In this document: in pieces, positions 51,061 to 60,663 of the stretch
How positions within the stretch are numbered: position 1 is the first letter of the stretch
Layout: every line of letters starts with the position of its first letter
Source of the DNA: an uncultured Clostridia bacterium
Lineage (GTDB): Bacteria > Bacillota > Clostridia > TANB77 > UBA1234
DNA: 64,000 nucleotides
Reading direction: 5' to 3'
Assembly: GCA_934169745.1 (NCBI GenBank)
Contig: CAKPOE010000002.1
Location: 144,467-208,466 of the forward strand
Made by a program: the position numbers and the translations under genes
Notes under the pieces: generated by a model
Databases searched by the model: none
What the model was told of the DNA's origin: nothing
Seen by the model: only the letters and a program-made list of their open reading frames with translations

Positions 51061-53817
51061 TTAAAAAATATTAAAATTATTTTGCTCTGATTCTCTTTTA
51101 TTTATTTTTTGTCTTAGTATTGCTAGATCCTTACTATTTTCCCTTTTATCAAAATTATCAAATATTTTAGTTTGACTATCTGAATTCCAATAAATTTTTA
51201 ATTTGCTTTTTGCTCTTGTTATTGCAGTGTAAAAAATATTCTTAGTAATTCTATCTTCAATATTGGAAGTTATTACTATCTTAACACTATCATATTCTAG
51301 TCCTTGTGCTTTATGTATTGAAATAGCATAAGATAAATTAAATGGAATAATATGGTCATATTCATTTTCATCATCTTCTTTGTCTATATATTCATTTACT
51401 TTAAATCTAATATTTACTTTTCCTAAAATCTCACTATCTAAGAGTTCAACATCAAATGGTGTAAATAATTCATTTATAGAATCCTTATCAACTTCAATAG
51501 TAAACCACATGCAATTATTATTTTTATCTTCTTCTATATTCTTTATAATTCCTTTTAAATTATTATAAAGAAATTTATTGAATCTAGGACAATCATTAAA
51601 TAAAATTGGATCTTCAACTTTATATGTATCTATTCCAAAATTATACTCTTTATTTGGATTTAATTGTTGCTTTACTCTATTAATATTATTTATTCCATAC
51701 ATTCCATCATAGTTTAAACATAATATAACTTCATCAGATGATGTTTTATCAAATATTTCTTTTGATAATGGTTGTGTATATTCCTGATTACTTAAAATAT
51801 TTATTGCCTTTTTATTATTAAATCTAACACTCTCCCATAATTCCATTAAATCAATATCAGTTGTCCTATGAGTATCTTTTAAATTATATACAATATCATC
51901 ATTAAAATATTTATTGCAAAATTGAAACCAATTACCATACTTTATTGATTCTATCTGATATATATCTCCTACTAATATTATTGCTTGATATTCTTGTTTT
52001 CTTAATATTTTAATCATATCTGTATTGCTTACCATACTACATTCATCTATAAATAGAATATCACATTCAATATACTCATTTTTTATATAATTAGCTATTG
52101 TAGAAAAAGCTGAATTCTTTATGCCACCAATCCTATTTTTCATATTAGTAACTGCTGTATTAGTATTAGCAATAAAACACTTTTTGTGATTTTTTAATGC
52201 TTCTGCTAATATCTCAATCATTTTGGTTTTTCCAGTTCCAGCAGGACCGTATATAAATGCAACTGAACTTGTTTTAAATACTTTTTGTAAAATCTCTTCT
52301 TTATCTTTAGAAATATCTTCCTTAAACTCAAATAACTTATATAAATCAATTTCATTTTTCAAATCTAAATTATATCTTTCTGAATATTGCTTTATTAATG
52401 AAATGATTTCAATTGTTTCTTTTTCATAAGATTCTATATAAATCATTCCTTTTTCTATTTTAAGCAAATTCTCACTTCTCGACTTAATTCTTAAAAGTCT
52501 TCTATTGAATCTCTCGATTAATTCTGGAATATTATTAAAGCAATTAATGTCTTGGATTGGTGTATAAAGTATATTCTCATTCTCAATATTATTTTTAACA
52601 AGATTATACAATAATTCTTCATCTTTATTATACATATCAATAGATTTAATTAAATGATGCCATGATATATTATGTTTAAATAAAGACATAGCATATGGCA
52701 TACTATCAAACATTCCACTTTGAGGTAATAAGTATAATTCTTGAAATACAAAATTGGTATTATCTGATTTCTGATCCCTAATTACAATGTTTTCCATATT
52801 AGTAGTTAAATATCTTAAAACATTATGCCCTTTTCTATTATTTATTATAATGTCTCTTATCTTGTCCAATATTTCTGTAATATTATGATTATCTGCCCCT
52901 TCTTGAAGTTGAGTCTTTATTCTTATATAATCCTCATTATTCATGCATAAATAATTAGTAATTGTATCTTGAGTATCAGTTAAATAACTCATTAAGTTTC
53001 TATATTCCCTATAATTTTCTCCAAATTGTCTATTTTCTCCTAAAAATAAAAATATATTTTTCAACTCACAGACTCTAATTGCCACTTTATAATCATTAAT
53101 AATTTTTATTCTTGATTTTCCAATATTTAAAGTAACATCCTTATCTAAAACAGAAACGTTCACCGAATAATTGTCAGGTATATATTTTTTTGAATAAAGT
53201 GTTATATGTTCAAATTTATTTTTATAATCAGTTGCTTTTGATAGTGTTATTTCATAATAGATATCACCATTAGAATATATTGTATTAATTTTTTGCACAT
53301 AGAATTTTCCCTTTATGTATTTTGAAGTATTTTCTTTTTCCTGTTCAACTACTCCACAAATAATGTCATAGTTTTCTTTCATTGATTTATCATCATATAT
53401 TGGAAATTTATCAATATTCTTAATTATTTCAATATTGTAATCCTTATATAACAATTTTTTAGTTAAGCAAATATATCTAAAATAATATGCAACTAACTTT
53501 TCTGCACCATCTTCACTAGGAGTATAATGTGAAGAAGTACCTTTTAAAAAATTATAAAAATCCAAAATAAACTTATATTTAGACTTTCCCTTTAAGTATT
53601 CCAAAGAAGGAGATATGTTTTCATATTGTGTGTCTAAGCTCAGATTGTTTTCCCTATTGTTTATTAATATTGCAACATCTTCAATCAAATTTCTCAGTTG
53701 AGCAAGTATATTTTCAGATAAAAATCCTTTATCTTTAATTTGTTCATAATATTCAATATTCTTTTCTATTATATTTGATATATATGTTATTTCCTTTTCA
53801 GCGCTTATTCTTTTCAA
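51061..53817 (-). CDS. SF1 DNA helicase (RecD2/UvrD-like), defence-associated
   Basis: 918 aa. The C-terminal half is a superfamily 1 helicase: Walker A IYGPAGTGKTKM near residue 524, motif II FIDECSMVS near 590, motif III LVGDIYQIESI, motif IV-like HRTTDIDL, motif V SYAISIHKAQGLEYDSV and motif VI YTAITRAKSKL. The N-terminal about 500 residues match nothing I know. Start is a TTG after GAGGAG. It lies alone between two terminators. A role in defence is inferred from location. Confidence 0.75.
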   Translation of the reverse strand: MKRISAEKEITYISNIIEKNIEYYEQIKDKGFLSENILAQLRNLIEDVAILINNRENNLSLDTQYENISPSLEYLKGKSKYKFILDFYNFLKGTSSHYTPSEDGAEKLVAYYFRYICLTKKLLYKDYNIEIIKNIDKFPIYDDKSMKENYDIICGVVEQEKENTSKYIKGKFYVQKINTIYSNGDIYYEITLSKATDYKNKFEHITLYSKKYIPDNYSVNVSVLDKDVTLNIGKSRIKIINDYKVAIRVCELKNIFLFLGENRQFGENYREYRNLMSYLTDTQDTITNYLCMNNEDYIRIKTQLQEGADNHNITEILDKIRDIIINNRKGHNVLRYLTTNMENIVIRDQKSDNTNFVFQELYLLPQSGMFDSMPYAMSLFKHNISWHHLIKSIDMYNKDEELLYNLVKNNIENENILYTPIQDINCFNNIPELIERFNRRLLRIKSRSENLLKIEKGMIYIESYEKETIEIISLIKQYSERYNLDLKNEIDLYKLFEFKEDISKDKEEILQKVFKTSSVAFIYGPAGTGKTKMIEILAEALKNHKKCFIANTNTAVTNMKNRIGGIKNSAFSTIANYIKNEYIECDILFIDECSMVSNTDMIKILRKQEYQAIILVGDIYQIESIKYGNWFQFCNKYFNDDIVYNLKDTHRTTDIDLMELWESVRFNNKKAINILSNQEYTQPLSKEIFDKTSSDEVILCLNYDGMYGINNINRVKQQLNPNKEYNFGIDTYKVEDPILFNDCPRFNKFLYNNLKGIIKNIEEDKNNNCMWFTIEVDKDSINELFTPFDVELLDSEILGKVNIRFKVNEYIDKEDDENEYDHIIPFNLSYAISIHKAQGLEYDSVKIVITSNIEDRITKNIFYTAITRAKSKLKIYWNSDSQTKIFDNFDKRENSKDLAILRQKINKRESEQNNFNIF

Positions 53818-53860
53818 ATTTTATATCTCCTCTTCTTTCACAATATATATTAGCTATTAT

Positions 53861-53906
53861 AAAAAGCAAAATAATTCTGTAATACCTATACATTCATATT
53901 TTGCTT
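53861..53906 (-). terminator. Terminator-like hairpin after the DUF262 gene
   Basis: AAGCAAAAT / ATTTTGCTT, 25-nt loop, followed on the minus strand by TTTTTATAA. Confidence 0.5.
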
Positions 53907-53915
53907 CTCTTTAGT

Positions 53916-55712
53916 TTATAATTTATTAAAATATTCTCTTATCTTATTAGCCATTAAGACTCTTCTCTTTTGTAAAAACTCTTCATAATTCTCAACAGAC
54001 ATATTAATTATATCTTTTGGAATAGCACTTTCTTCTAAATTCTTATATAGATCATCTTCTGAATTAATTAAACCATACTTATTTTCTTGACCATTGCATT
54101 GAGCTTTTACATCTGCCATATAATCTTTTGGTGCTCTGTTGCTTACTGCAATATTAATTTCTGTTTGTAACATAGTAAAATTAGCAATTTGATTATATTG
54201 TTGCTTATTGTTATATCCATTCTTCTGTAAATAATCTTTAGGAAAAATATGATGTACATCTCCTCTATTTTCAATCAAATATTGCACTTTTATGCTATCT
54301 GATAGAAATCCTCTATCTCCCAAAAATATTTGTGCTGCTAAAAATGTTTTCCAGAATGGGCTACTTGTAACTGGTGTATTTAATCTATCTACTAAATAGT
54401 TTGTCCAGAAAGATTCTGATAATTGTCTTTCTTCTTCCTCTCTTATATATTTTTCAATATCTGCATTATCATTTAATCTTCTAATGTCATAATCAAAAGC
54501 AGATTCTGGAGATGAAGTGTATCTTTGGGTTAAAATAGACATTACTACCCATCTTCTTACTAATGTTTGTATTTTGCTTGGTTCGATATTCTTTTCTCTT
54601 AACACAAGGTATAATATATATCCAAAATTCAAAACATTTTGCGATCTAACTAAGCTATCATCAATGATACCAGCCGATTTTAATATCATTATATATCTTT
54701 CAAAATTACTTTGATTTACAAATTGTTTAACTCCGTCATATAATGTTTTAAAACTTTCTTCAACTATGTCTTCTCTATATTCTCTAGTTTCAAAATCACG
54801 TCCTGATAATAAGCTTACCAAATCAGCCAACTTACCTCTTTTAAACTTGTATGTAAAAGCAACTCTTAACACATCAGTATAAGAAGGCAAATATAAATCT
54901 TCATTCTTATCTTTTATCCATTCAATTTGTCTAAATATATCCTTCTTGCTAAACTCAATATCATTATTCTTTATATTATCATAATCAACTGGCGTTTTAG
55001 CAAAATGGCAGAAATAATCAATGGCTTTTCTAATATCATTTCCTTCATATTGTTCATTGACGCTTATTTTTGACATAGCAAAATCAGCTTGTGATAATAC
55101 TACGCCTTCTGAATTTATTCTAACAAATATTTCAGTAACAGTATCTATATCTAATGATGATCCTAATTCAATTCTTCCTATAGTAACATTTTTTACTGCT
55201 AACAACTTATTAATTCTTTTATTAACTTCATTTGGGCTCATTTCATACTTATTTGAATAATCAGTTACAAATTGCCATGTATCTATATTTCCATCTTTCA
55301 TGAATTCTGATATATCAGGAATCCATTCATCTTGTTTCTCTATTGCAGGATTTAATGTTTGAAATTCTTCCTCTTTTATATTAAAAGCAATTTTAATTCT
55401 TTTCTTTTTATAATTATTATCAAGCACTTCTTGTCCTAATAAAGCAGCAGTTAATGCAGTTATTCTTTGTTGGCCATCAATTAATACTTGCTTTCCTTCA
55501 GATGCTGTTCCATCTTTTAATTTTACATCAGGACTTTTCCAGGTAATTATATATCCTACAGGATAACCTTTATATAAAGAATCTATTAGGTTTCTTACCT
55601 TTGTAGAATCCCATACAAATGGTCTCTGAATTTCAGGTATTGCAATTGTTCCATCACTTACAAATCCTAATAAAGTACTTACTGATACATTATTCACTTC
55701 AAAATTTGGCAT
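53916..55712 (-). CDS. DUF262/DUF1524 GmrSD-like modification-dependent nuclease
   Basis: 598 aa. The N-terminal DUF262 domain has IPEIQRPFVWD at residue 25 and LIDGQQRITAL at 77; the DGQQR motif serves NTP hydrolysis or nuclease function. The C-terminal DUF1524 HNH-like domain has DVHHIFPKDYLQKNGYNNKQ near residue 480 and later N and R residues. Single-chain GmrSD proteins cut DNA with modified cytosines (type IV restriction). It lies 14 nt after the specificity-subunit gene, with GGGAGG RBS, so it belongs to the R-M operon. Confidence 0.85.
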   Translation of the reverse strand: MPNFEVNNVSVSTLLGFVSDGTIAIPEIQRPFVWDSTKVRNLIDSLYKGYPVGYIITWKSPDVKLKDGTASEGKQVLIDGQQRITALTAALLGQEVLDNNYKKKRIKIAFNIKEEEFQTLNPAIEKQDEWIPDISEFMKDGNIDTWQFVTDYSNKYEMSPNEVNKRINKLLAVKNVTIGRIELGSSLDIDTVTEIFVRINSEGVVLSQADFAMSKISVNEQYEGNDIRKAIDYFCHFAKTPVDYDNIKNNDIEFSKKDIFRQIEWIKDKNEDLYLPSYTDVLRVAFTYKFKRGKLADLVSLLSGRDFETREYREDIVEESFKTLYDGVKQFVNQSNFERYIMILKSAGIIDDSLVRSQNVLNFGYILYLVLREKNIEPSKIQTLVRRWVVMSILTQRYTSSPESAFDYDIRRLNDNADIEKYIREEEERQLSESFWTNYLVDRLNTPVTSSPFWKTFLAAQIFLGDRGFLSDSIKVQYLIENRGDVHHIFPKDYLQKNGYNNKQQYNQIANFTMLQTEINIAVSNRAPKDYMADVKAQCNGQENKYGLINSEDDLYKNLEESAIPKDIINMSVENYEEFLQKRRVLMANKIREYFNKL

Positions 55713-55726
55713 AATAAACCTCCCGT

Positions 55727-56659
55727 CTATATTATATCACCATATGGCATTTGTTTTATATAGTTTTCCATGAAAGCCCAATCTGGAATATCATTTTTTA
55801 CAGGCAACTTAATTATTTCCTCTGCTAATCTATCTTGTGATAATTTTCTTCCATAACTATATTTATATTTCATCATATTTAAAATAGTTGAAATAAATAA
55901 TCCTATATATGAATTTAATCCTTTAAACTTAGGAATTAATACTCCACAGTCAGTATTAGCATTAAAGGAATAATTATGATAGCAAACAAAGCCAGTTCCA
56001 ACACCATTAAACGATGCTGTTAGGCAATTATTATACTTTGCTTCTACATTGCCGTAAAAAGCTATCCCTTGATTTTTGTCTGTTGCTGATACTATAGGAA
56101 CTTCTCCATCATCAATTTTATTCAATGATGTAATTGTTCCTCTTTCAATTTTAAATAACTCCTTTATTTTAAATTCTTTCCATTCATTTACATTTAAATT
56201 AGGTAATTTATTTCCTGTATTTTTTGTTTTTGGTAATTCTATCTTTTTTGTATATACCCAACTAGGAATTGTTTCTGGTACTTCAATGTCCTGAATATAT
56301 TTATTAACTTCTCTTCCAAAAGCAGAAAACTTAAATTGGTTCATTCTCAATACATAACAGTAAAACCATTTTTCAATATCCTGCATTTCTTTTTTAGGCC
56401 TTAACACATCTACATTTTGAGCTGTTACAAAATCTTCATTTTGAACAAATGCAGACAAAAGAAATGATCCGCCTAATGGAACCGTAATATCCCCTTTTTT
56501 ATAAACTTTCATTCCTTTTTTAAATTCAACCTTTCCAACAACTCCATTATTATTTGAATTTCTAGAAACAAAAGTTATCCCATCATCAGCTGGCGTTTGC
56601 TTTCCATAGTCCAATTTGCTTCCAGTATAAATATCAAATATTTGAGATAATTTAACCAT
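55727..56659 (-). CDS. Restriction-modification specificity subunit (HsdS / BcgIB-like)
   Basis: 310 aa, with two target-recognition halves: residues about 1-160 (LSQIFDIYTGSKLDYGKQ) and about 165-310 (KEFKIKELFKIERGTITSLN), separated by helical linkers. PSWVYTKKIEL and PDWAFMENYIKQMPY are typical of subunits that pair with fused nuclease-methyltransferases. The length is close to BcgIB. The start at 56659 is 1 nt after the methyltransferase stop, with GGAGG inside that gene's end; an ATG 18 nt earlier is less likely. Confidence 0.82.
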   Translation of the reverse strand: MVKLSQIFDIYTGSKLDYGKQTPADDGITFVSRNSNNNGVVGKVEFKKGMKVYKKGDITVPLGGSFLLSAFVQNEDFVTAQNVDVLRPKKEMQDIEKWFYCYVLRMNQFKFSAFGREVNKYIQDIEVPETIPSWVYTKKIELPKTKNTGNKLPNLNVNEWKEFKIKELFKIERGTITSLNKIDDGEVPIVSATDKNQGIAFYGNVEAKYNNCLTASFNGVGTGFVCYHNYSFNANTDCGVLIPKFKGLNSYIGLFISTILNMMKYKYSYGRKLSQDRLAEEIIKLPVKNDIPDWAFMENYIKQMPYGDII

Positions 56660-56660
56660 T

Positions 56661-58457
56661 TTATTTTTTTCCTCCATTTGACATTAAATATCCTATATAT
56701 TGATTCAATACATTTTGAAAATCACTTTCATTAAGAGTAGAATAATCAGTTTCCATGTAGGCTTCAGCTAACCATTCATCTTTTGCAGTAACTTCTTTAT
56801 TAATAGACATTCCAATCTCATCCTTTTTGTTGAAATATAAATCTATCCACTTTTTTTCAATTTCCTTCCATGCATTTTCATATTTTTCAACTCTACCAAG
56901 ATTTTTTCTTTTTTCAAATCCATCATCTTTGAAATAGCCAAAAAATGTTTTTTTATTTGGATTATGCCTTACTCCCAATGTAAATACCATACAACAAGCT
57001 ACTGCATTAGCACCTGGATAAAACATGTCAGATGGTAATGAAAAAACAGCATCAAGAGTATTTTCTTCTAACATTTTTTCTTTAAATATTTTCACATCAC
57101 CACTTGCACCAATTGCACACTGCATTGGTAATAGCACAGCAAGACGACCATGTTTTAACAAATGAGCAATATAATATACATAATGAAACCCCTTTGATGG
57201 ATCAGTAGTTACTTTTTTACTCCATGTTTTTACATATTCTTTCTGACTTTGTTTTCGAGTTGCATTATACGGTGGATTCATCAACACTGTATCAATATGA
57301 GCATTTTTTATCCATAATTCATTATCAAACATACTTCCTTGAATAATATTAGAATTACCATCACCATGAATCAACATATTTGTTGTAGATAAACCAAAGG
57401 CAACATCTTCATATTCAATACCAAAAATATGACTTTCTTTTATTTCATTTTTTTCTTTTTGGGTATCACAATCATCCATTGCTTCAGTCATAGCTCTTAC
57501 TAGAAAAGCACCACTTCCACAACAAGGATCAAGAACTCTTGAATTTCTGTTAACATTTACTACATGGCACATAAATTGTGTAATCTGATCAGGTGTAAAT
57601 GCTTGATTTTTATCTGTTTTTCCTACATATTTATTAAATGTAGTGAAAAATAAATTTAATAAATCTTGCCCTTGTGTACTCTCATCATTTATAAATGGTA
57701 ATATATTATTTTTTATTGTAGATATTATTTCTTGCAACTGTGTTTTTGTCAATTCCCTTACATCTTGAGAATTAAGCACATTTTGATCTAATAAAACAAT
57801 TTTTTGAGACTTATTTAAATTATTATTTAATAAATGTGATAAATTTTCTCTTATACCTGCAATTATTTGACTTGTATCCAAATTTTCATAATTCAATCCA
57901 TTCTTTAATGCTAATAAACAAGTTCCAACAAATTGACTTCTTATTTTTTCTCCAATACCATATTTATGTAACAATTCATTTAGATCATATGTATTCTGAA
58001 TTACTTTTAATTTATCATTTTGGGTTCCAAAAAATATATTCTCGTATTCCTTAAATGTCTTTATTTTTCTTTCCTCTTTAACATAATTATATAAACTAAT
58101 ATTCTCAGCTATGTCATACCAAACATAAATTTTATCATTATTTGTACTAGCTAATATTGCAACAACTTGATTATCAGAAAATTCATGTTCAAAATTAATA
58201 TAATTTTGTAATTGAATAATTCCATCATTCAAATCTTTTCCTGTTAAACTTTGTTTTGTTTCAACAAGAACTGATAACTTTTTACTTGCAAATCTTATAT
58301 CTAAATCTTTATACACCCTTTTAGCATCATCTGAAAGATATTGAGTATAATCTTTTCCAATTGCTTTTAACGCTTTTCCATAGCTAAATTCCTCGTTTTC
58401 TATATTACTTGTTAAATATTGTCTTCCTATTGTAGTAATAATATCTGTTCTAATCAT
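56661..58457 (-). CDS. Fused nuclease-N6-adenine methyltransferase (BcgIA-like type IIB/IIG R-M)
   Basis: 598 aa. The N-terminal part carries a PD-(D/E)XK pattern (D53, E66-T-K68 in LSVLVETKQ). A helical linker follows, then an HsdM-type methyltransferase: QAFTPDQITQFM, SAM motif I LDPCCGSGAFLVRA near residue 305, and catalytic NPPY in LMNPPYNATRKQS near 395. BcgIA has this organisation at similar size and works with a separate specificity subunit, cutting on both sides of its site. No separate HsdR gene is present, which fits. It overlaps the XRE gene by 8 nt. Confidence 0.8.
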   Translation of the reverse strand: MIRTDIITTIGRQYLTSNIENEEFSYGKALKAIGKDYTQYLSDDAKRVYKDLDIRFASKKLSVLVETKQSLTGKDLNDGIIQLQNYINFEHEFSDNQVVAILASTNNDKIYVWYDIAENISLYNYVKEERKIKTFKEYENIFFGTQNDKLKVIQNTYDLNELLHKYGIGEKIRSQFVGTCLLALKNGLNYENLDTSQIIAGIRENLSHLLNNNLNKSQKIVLLDQNVLNSQDVRELTKTQLQEIISTIKNNILPFINDESTQGQDLLNLFFTTFNKYVGKTDKNQAFTPDQITQFMCHVVNVNRNSRVLDPCCGSGAFLVRAMTEAMDDCDTQKEKNEIKESHIFGIEYEDVAFGLSTTNMLIHGDGNSNIIQGSMFDNELWIKNAHIDTVLMNPPYNATRKQSQKEYVKTWSKKVTTDPSKGFHYVYYIAHLLKHGRLAVLLPMQCAIGASGDVKIFKEKMLEENTLDAVFSLPSDMFYPGANAVACCMVFTLGVRHNPNKKTFFGYFKDDGFEKRKNLGRVEKYENAWKEIEKKWIDLYFNKKDEIGMSINKEVTAKDEWLAEAYMETDYSTLNESDFQNVLNQYIGYLMSNGGKK

Positions 58458-58773
58458 AATTATTATCTCCTTTACTTAATACTTTTCTTACTTCGTCCCA
58501 TTTTTCTTCATAATTAATTACTCCATTATAAATGTCACTTGGAATGTCATTTTTTTCTTTTGCGATCAAATTAAAAAATTTCACTTTTTTATTTTCATCA
58601 AAATTTAGTATAGTGGCTATCTTAATTTGTAATTCTCTACTAGGTGGTCTCTTTTCCCCTTTTATCATTTGTCCAACATAATAAGAAGAAATGCCTACTT
58701 TTTCTGCAAACTTATTCTGACTTAATTTATTTCTGGAAATTTCTTTTTTTAAAAAGTTACCAAATTCACTCAT
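58450..58773 (-). CDS. XRE-family controller protein of the R-M operon
   Basis: 107 aa. HTH at residues about 7-62 (LSQNKFAEKVGISSYYVGQM then IKGEKRPPSRELQIKIA). The C-terminal about 45 residues are charged. First gene of the R-M operon with a palindromic operator over its own -10 region, so it probably autoregulates like C proteins, although C proteins are often shorter. The ATG at 58773 follows AAAGGAAGG; a GTG directly before it is possible. Confidence 0.8.
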   Translation of the reverse strand: MSEFGNFLKKEISRNKLSQNKFAEKVGISSYYVGQMIKGEKRPPSRELQIKIATILNFDENKKVKFFNLIAKEKNDIPSDIYNGVINYEEKWDEVRKVLSKGDNNYD

Positions 58774-58788
58774 CACTTTGCCTTCCTT

Positions 58789-58841
58789 TATATAAACTAT
58801 AAGCTTATAGTTTATATATCATTATTTTAAAAAATAATCAA
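58789..58841 (-). promoter_or_regulatory. Promoter and 30-bp palindromic operator of the R-M operon
   Basis: 58789-58818 is a perfect 30-bp palindrome centred on AAGCTT (half-site TATATAAACTATAAG). The minus-strand promoter is TTGATT (58841-58836), 17 nt, TATATA (58818-58813), so the operator begins at the -10 box and covers the start site. Confidence 0.75.
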
Positions 58842-58875
58842 GTGTTTATAAGAATTATTACATTTTAACCAAATA

Positions 58876-58922
58876 AAAATCTATTTTCCAAAATCAAATT
58901 TTGACTTCAGAAAATAGAATTT
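58876..58922. terminator. Hairpin next to the IS256 left end
   Basis: AAATCTATTTTC pairs with GAAAATAGAATTT with one bulge. It could end transcription coming from the IS side. Confidence 0.45.
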
Positions 58923-58924
58923 AT

Positions 58925-60265
58925 GAGTCTGTAGAAAAAACTGTGTAAACTAATGAAAAATAAGTCCTTTCTATGTTAGAATAAATATAACATAGGAGGG
59001 ATTTTTTTATGGGAGATAGACATGCACCAAGAAAGAATAGAATGCCAAAGGAGAGAAAAGATTTAATCAAACAGTTCATAGCACAGAATGAAATAAGTTC
59101 TGCAAAAGACATTGAAGAAGCCTTAAAAAATATGTTTAAAGACACCTTGCAAGAACTTTTAGAAGCAGAATTAGATGAAAATTTAGGATATGAAAAATAT
59201 AAATATTCAGACGAAGCCAAAGATAATTATCGAAATGGATACTCAAAGAAAACAGTCCACTCTATTGCAGGAGATATTGAATTAAGTGTACCGCGTGATC
59301 GTAACGGAAACTTTGAGCCAGTAATTGTCGAGAAAGGTGAAAAAGATATTTCAGGTATTGAAGAAAAAATAATACGAATGTATGCAAGAGGAACTTCAAA
59401 TAGAGAAATATATAATCAAATGCAGGAACTTTATAGGGTAAAAATATCACCAGATATGGTAACAGCAATAACTAATAAAATAATACCTCAAATAAAAGAA
59501 TGGCAAACGAGACCATTAGATGAAGTATACCCTGTTGTGTTTGTTGATGCTACATATTTTTATGTTAAAGATAACGGCGTTTCTGGCAAAAAAGCTGTAT
59601 ATATAATTCTAGGTATAAATTCAGATGGTTACAAGGATGTGCTTGGATTTTATGTCGGAGAAAGCGAAAGTGCAAAATATTGGTTAAACATTTTAAATGA
59701 ACTTAAGACACGTGGTGTTAAAGATGTTTTAATCATGTGTGCGGATGGCTTAAAGGGTTTGGCAGAAGCAATAAATAGTGCATTTCCAAAGACTGAATTT
59801 CAAAGATGTATTGTACACATGATTCGCAATACTATGAACTACGTTTCATATAAAGTTAGAAAAGAACTTGCAGCAGATTTAAAAACTGTTTATGCAGCTG
59901 GTACTGAAGAAGAAGCATATAGAAATTTACAAGAATTAAAAGAAAAATGGGAACCTAGAAAAGTTTTTCTAGATAACTGGGAAAATAATTGGGAGAATGT
60001 TGCTACATTTTTCAAATATAGTCCAGCAATCAGAAAAATTATCTATACTACAAATTCTATTGAAAGTTTGAATAACAGTTACAAACGTATATATAAAGGA
60101 AGAAGAGTTTATCCTTCTGTTCAATCACTTGAAAAATGCATGTATTTAGCTACTACTATGATTACCGAAAAATGGACTCAACCTTATGCAAATTGGGGTG
60201 TTATTATTAGCGAATTTAAAGTGTTTTTTGAAGGAAGAATATAATTTATAAAATCTTGAGTCGAG
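58925..60265 (+). mobile_element. IS256 family insertion sequence, right end not found
   Basis: The left end begins near 58925 with GAGTCTGTAGAAAAAACTGT, similar to IS256-type termini (GxGTCTGTA). The transposase gene is intact. No matching inverted terminal repeat was found after the gene; the only faint candidate is GACTCAAGATTTTATAAA on the minus strand near 60258. The right boundary is estimated from where the interrupted neighbour gene resumes. Confidence 0.7.
59009..60244 (+). CDS. IS256 family transposase (mutator type)
   Basis: 411 aa, full length. DDE-type catalytic residues lie in VVFVDATYFYVKD (first D, near residue 183), VLIMCADGLKGL (second D, near 248) and the C-terminal TTNSIESLNNSYKR (E, near 355). 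MYARGTSNREIYNQMQELY and QRCIVHMIRNTMNYV are family signatures. RBS TAGGAGGGA. It lies against a decayed gene on its right and the R-M operator on its left. Confidence 0.95.
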   Translation: MGDRHAPRKNRMPKERKDLIKQFIAQNEISSAKDIEEALKNMFKDTLQELLEAELDENLGYEKYKYSDEAKDNYRNGYSKKTVHSIAGDIELSVPRDRNGNFEPVIVEKGEKDISGIEEKIIRMYARGTSNREIYNQMQELYRVKISPDMVTAITNKIIPQIKEWQTRPLDEVYPVVFVDATYFYVKDNGVSGKKAVYIILGINSDGYKDVLGFYVGESESAKYWLNILNELKTRGVKDVLIMCADGLKGLAEAINSAFPKTEFQRCIVHMIRNTMNYVSYKVRKELAADLKTVYAAGTEEEAYRNLQELKEKWEPRKVFLDNWENNWENVATFFKYSPAIRKIIYTTNSIESLNNSYKRIYKGRRVYPSVQSLEKCMYLATTMITEKWTQPYANWGVIISEFKVFFEGRI

Positions 60266-60267
60266 CT

Positions 60268-60637
60268 TAAATAAGGGATTATAGTCTTTCCACCAACTAG
60301 GACTATTCTCCGTATTCCATTCTTTCAATAGTTGTAATATTTCATTGCTTTTTAAGAAAGTACAACTTTCATTCATAAAATTCTCATTTATAGATATTAC
60401 CTGTTTATAGTTTAAGATATTATAATTGAATTTTTATTTTCAATTACCTTAGACAATTCTTTACATGTTATGTTATATCTATTTCAGAACAAATTGATAA
60501 TAGCATCTTCCTATATTCATTTGAATATGTTGTATCATTATCTTCGCATGGTTCAACATATTTAAAAGTATAATGAAATTTTCTTCCAGCATCAAATAAT
60601 ATTCTCAGGTTTTAGAAATAAACTCCTCTTTATTCAA
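60268..60637 (-). pseudogene. Frameshifted, truncated abortive-infection/HEPN-like gene
   Basis: A TTG at 60637 after GGAGGAG begins NKEEFISKT-stop. A second frame continues RILFDAGRKFHYTFKYVEPC then CSEIDITCKELSKVIENK-stop, and a third continues NYKQVISINENFMNESCTFL to NSPSWWKDYN, where similarity ends at the IS. The order of pieces, and motifs such as CSEID and PSWWKDYN, fit one original HEPN-like protein of the kind found in defence islands. At least two frameshifts and a 3' truncation. The family name is from pattern memory only. Confidence 0.55.
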
Positions 60638-60663
60638 ATTATATCTCCTCCATTTATTTTTTA

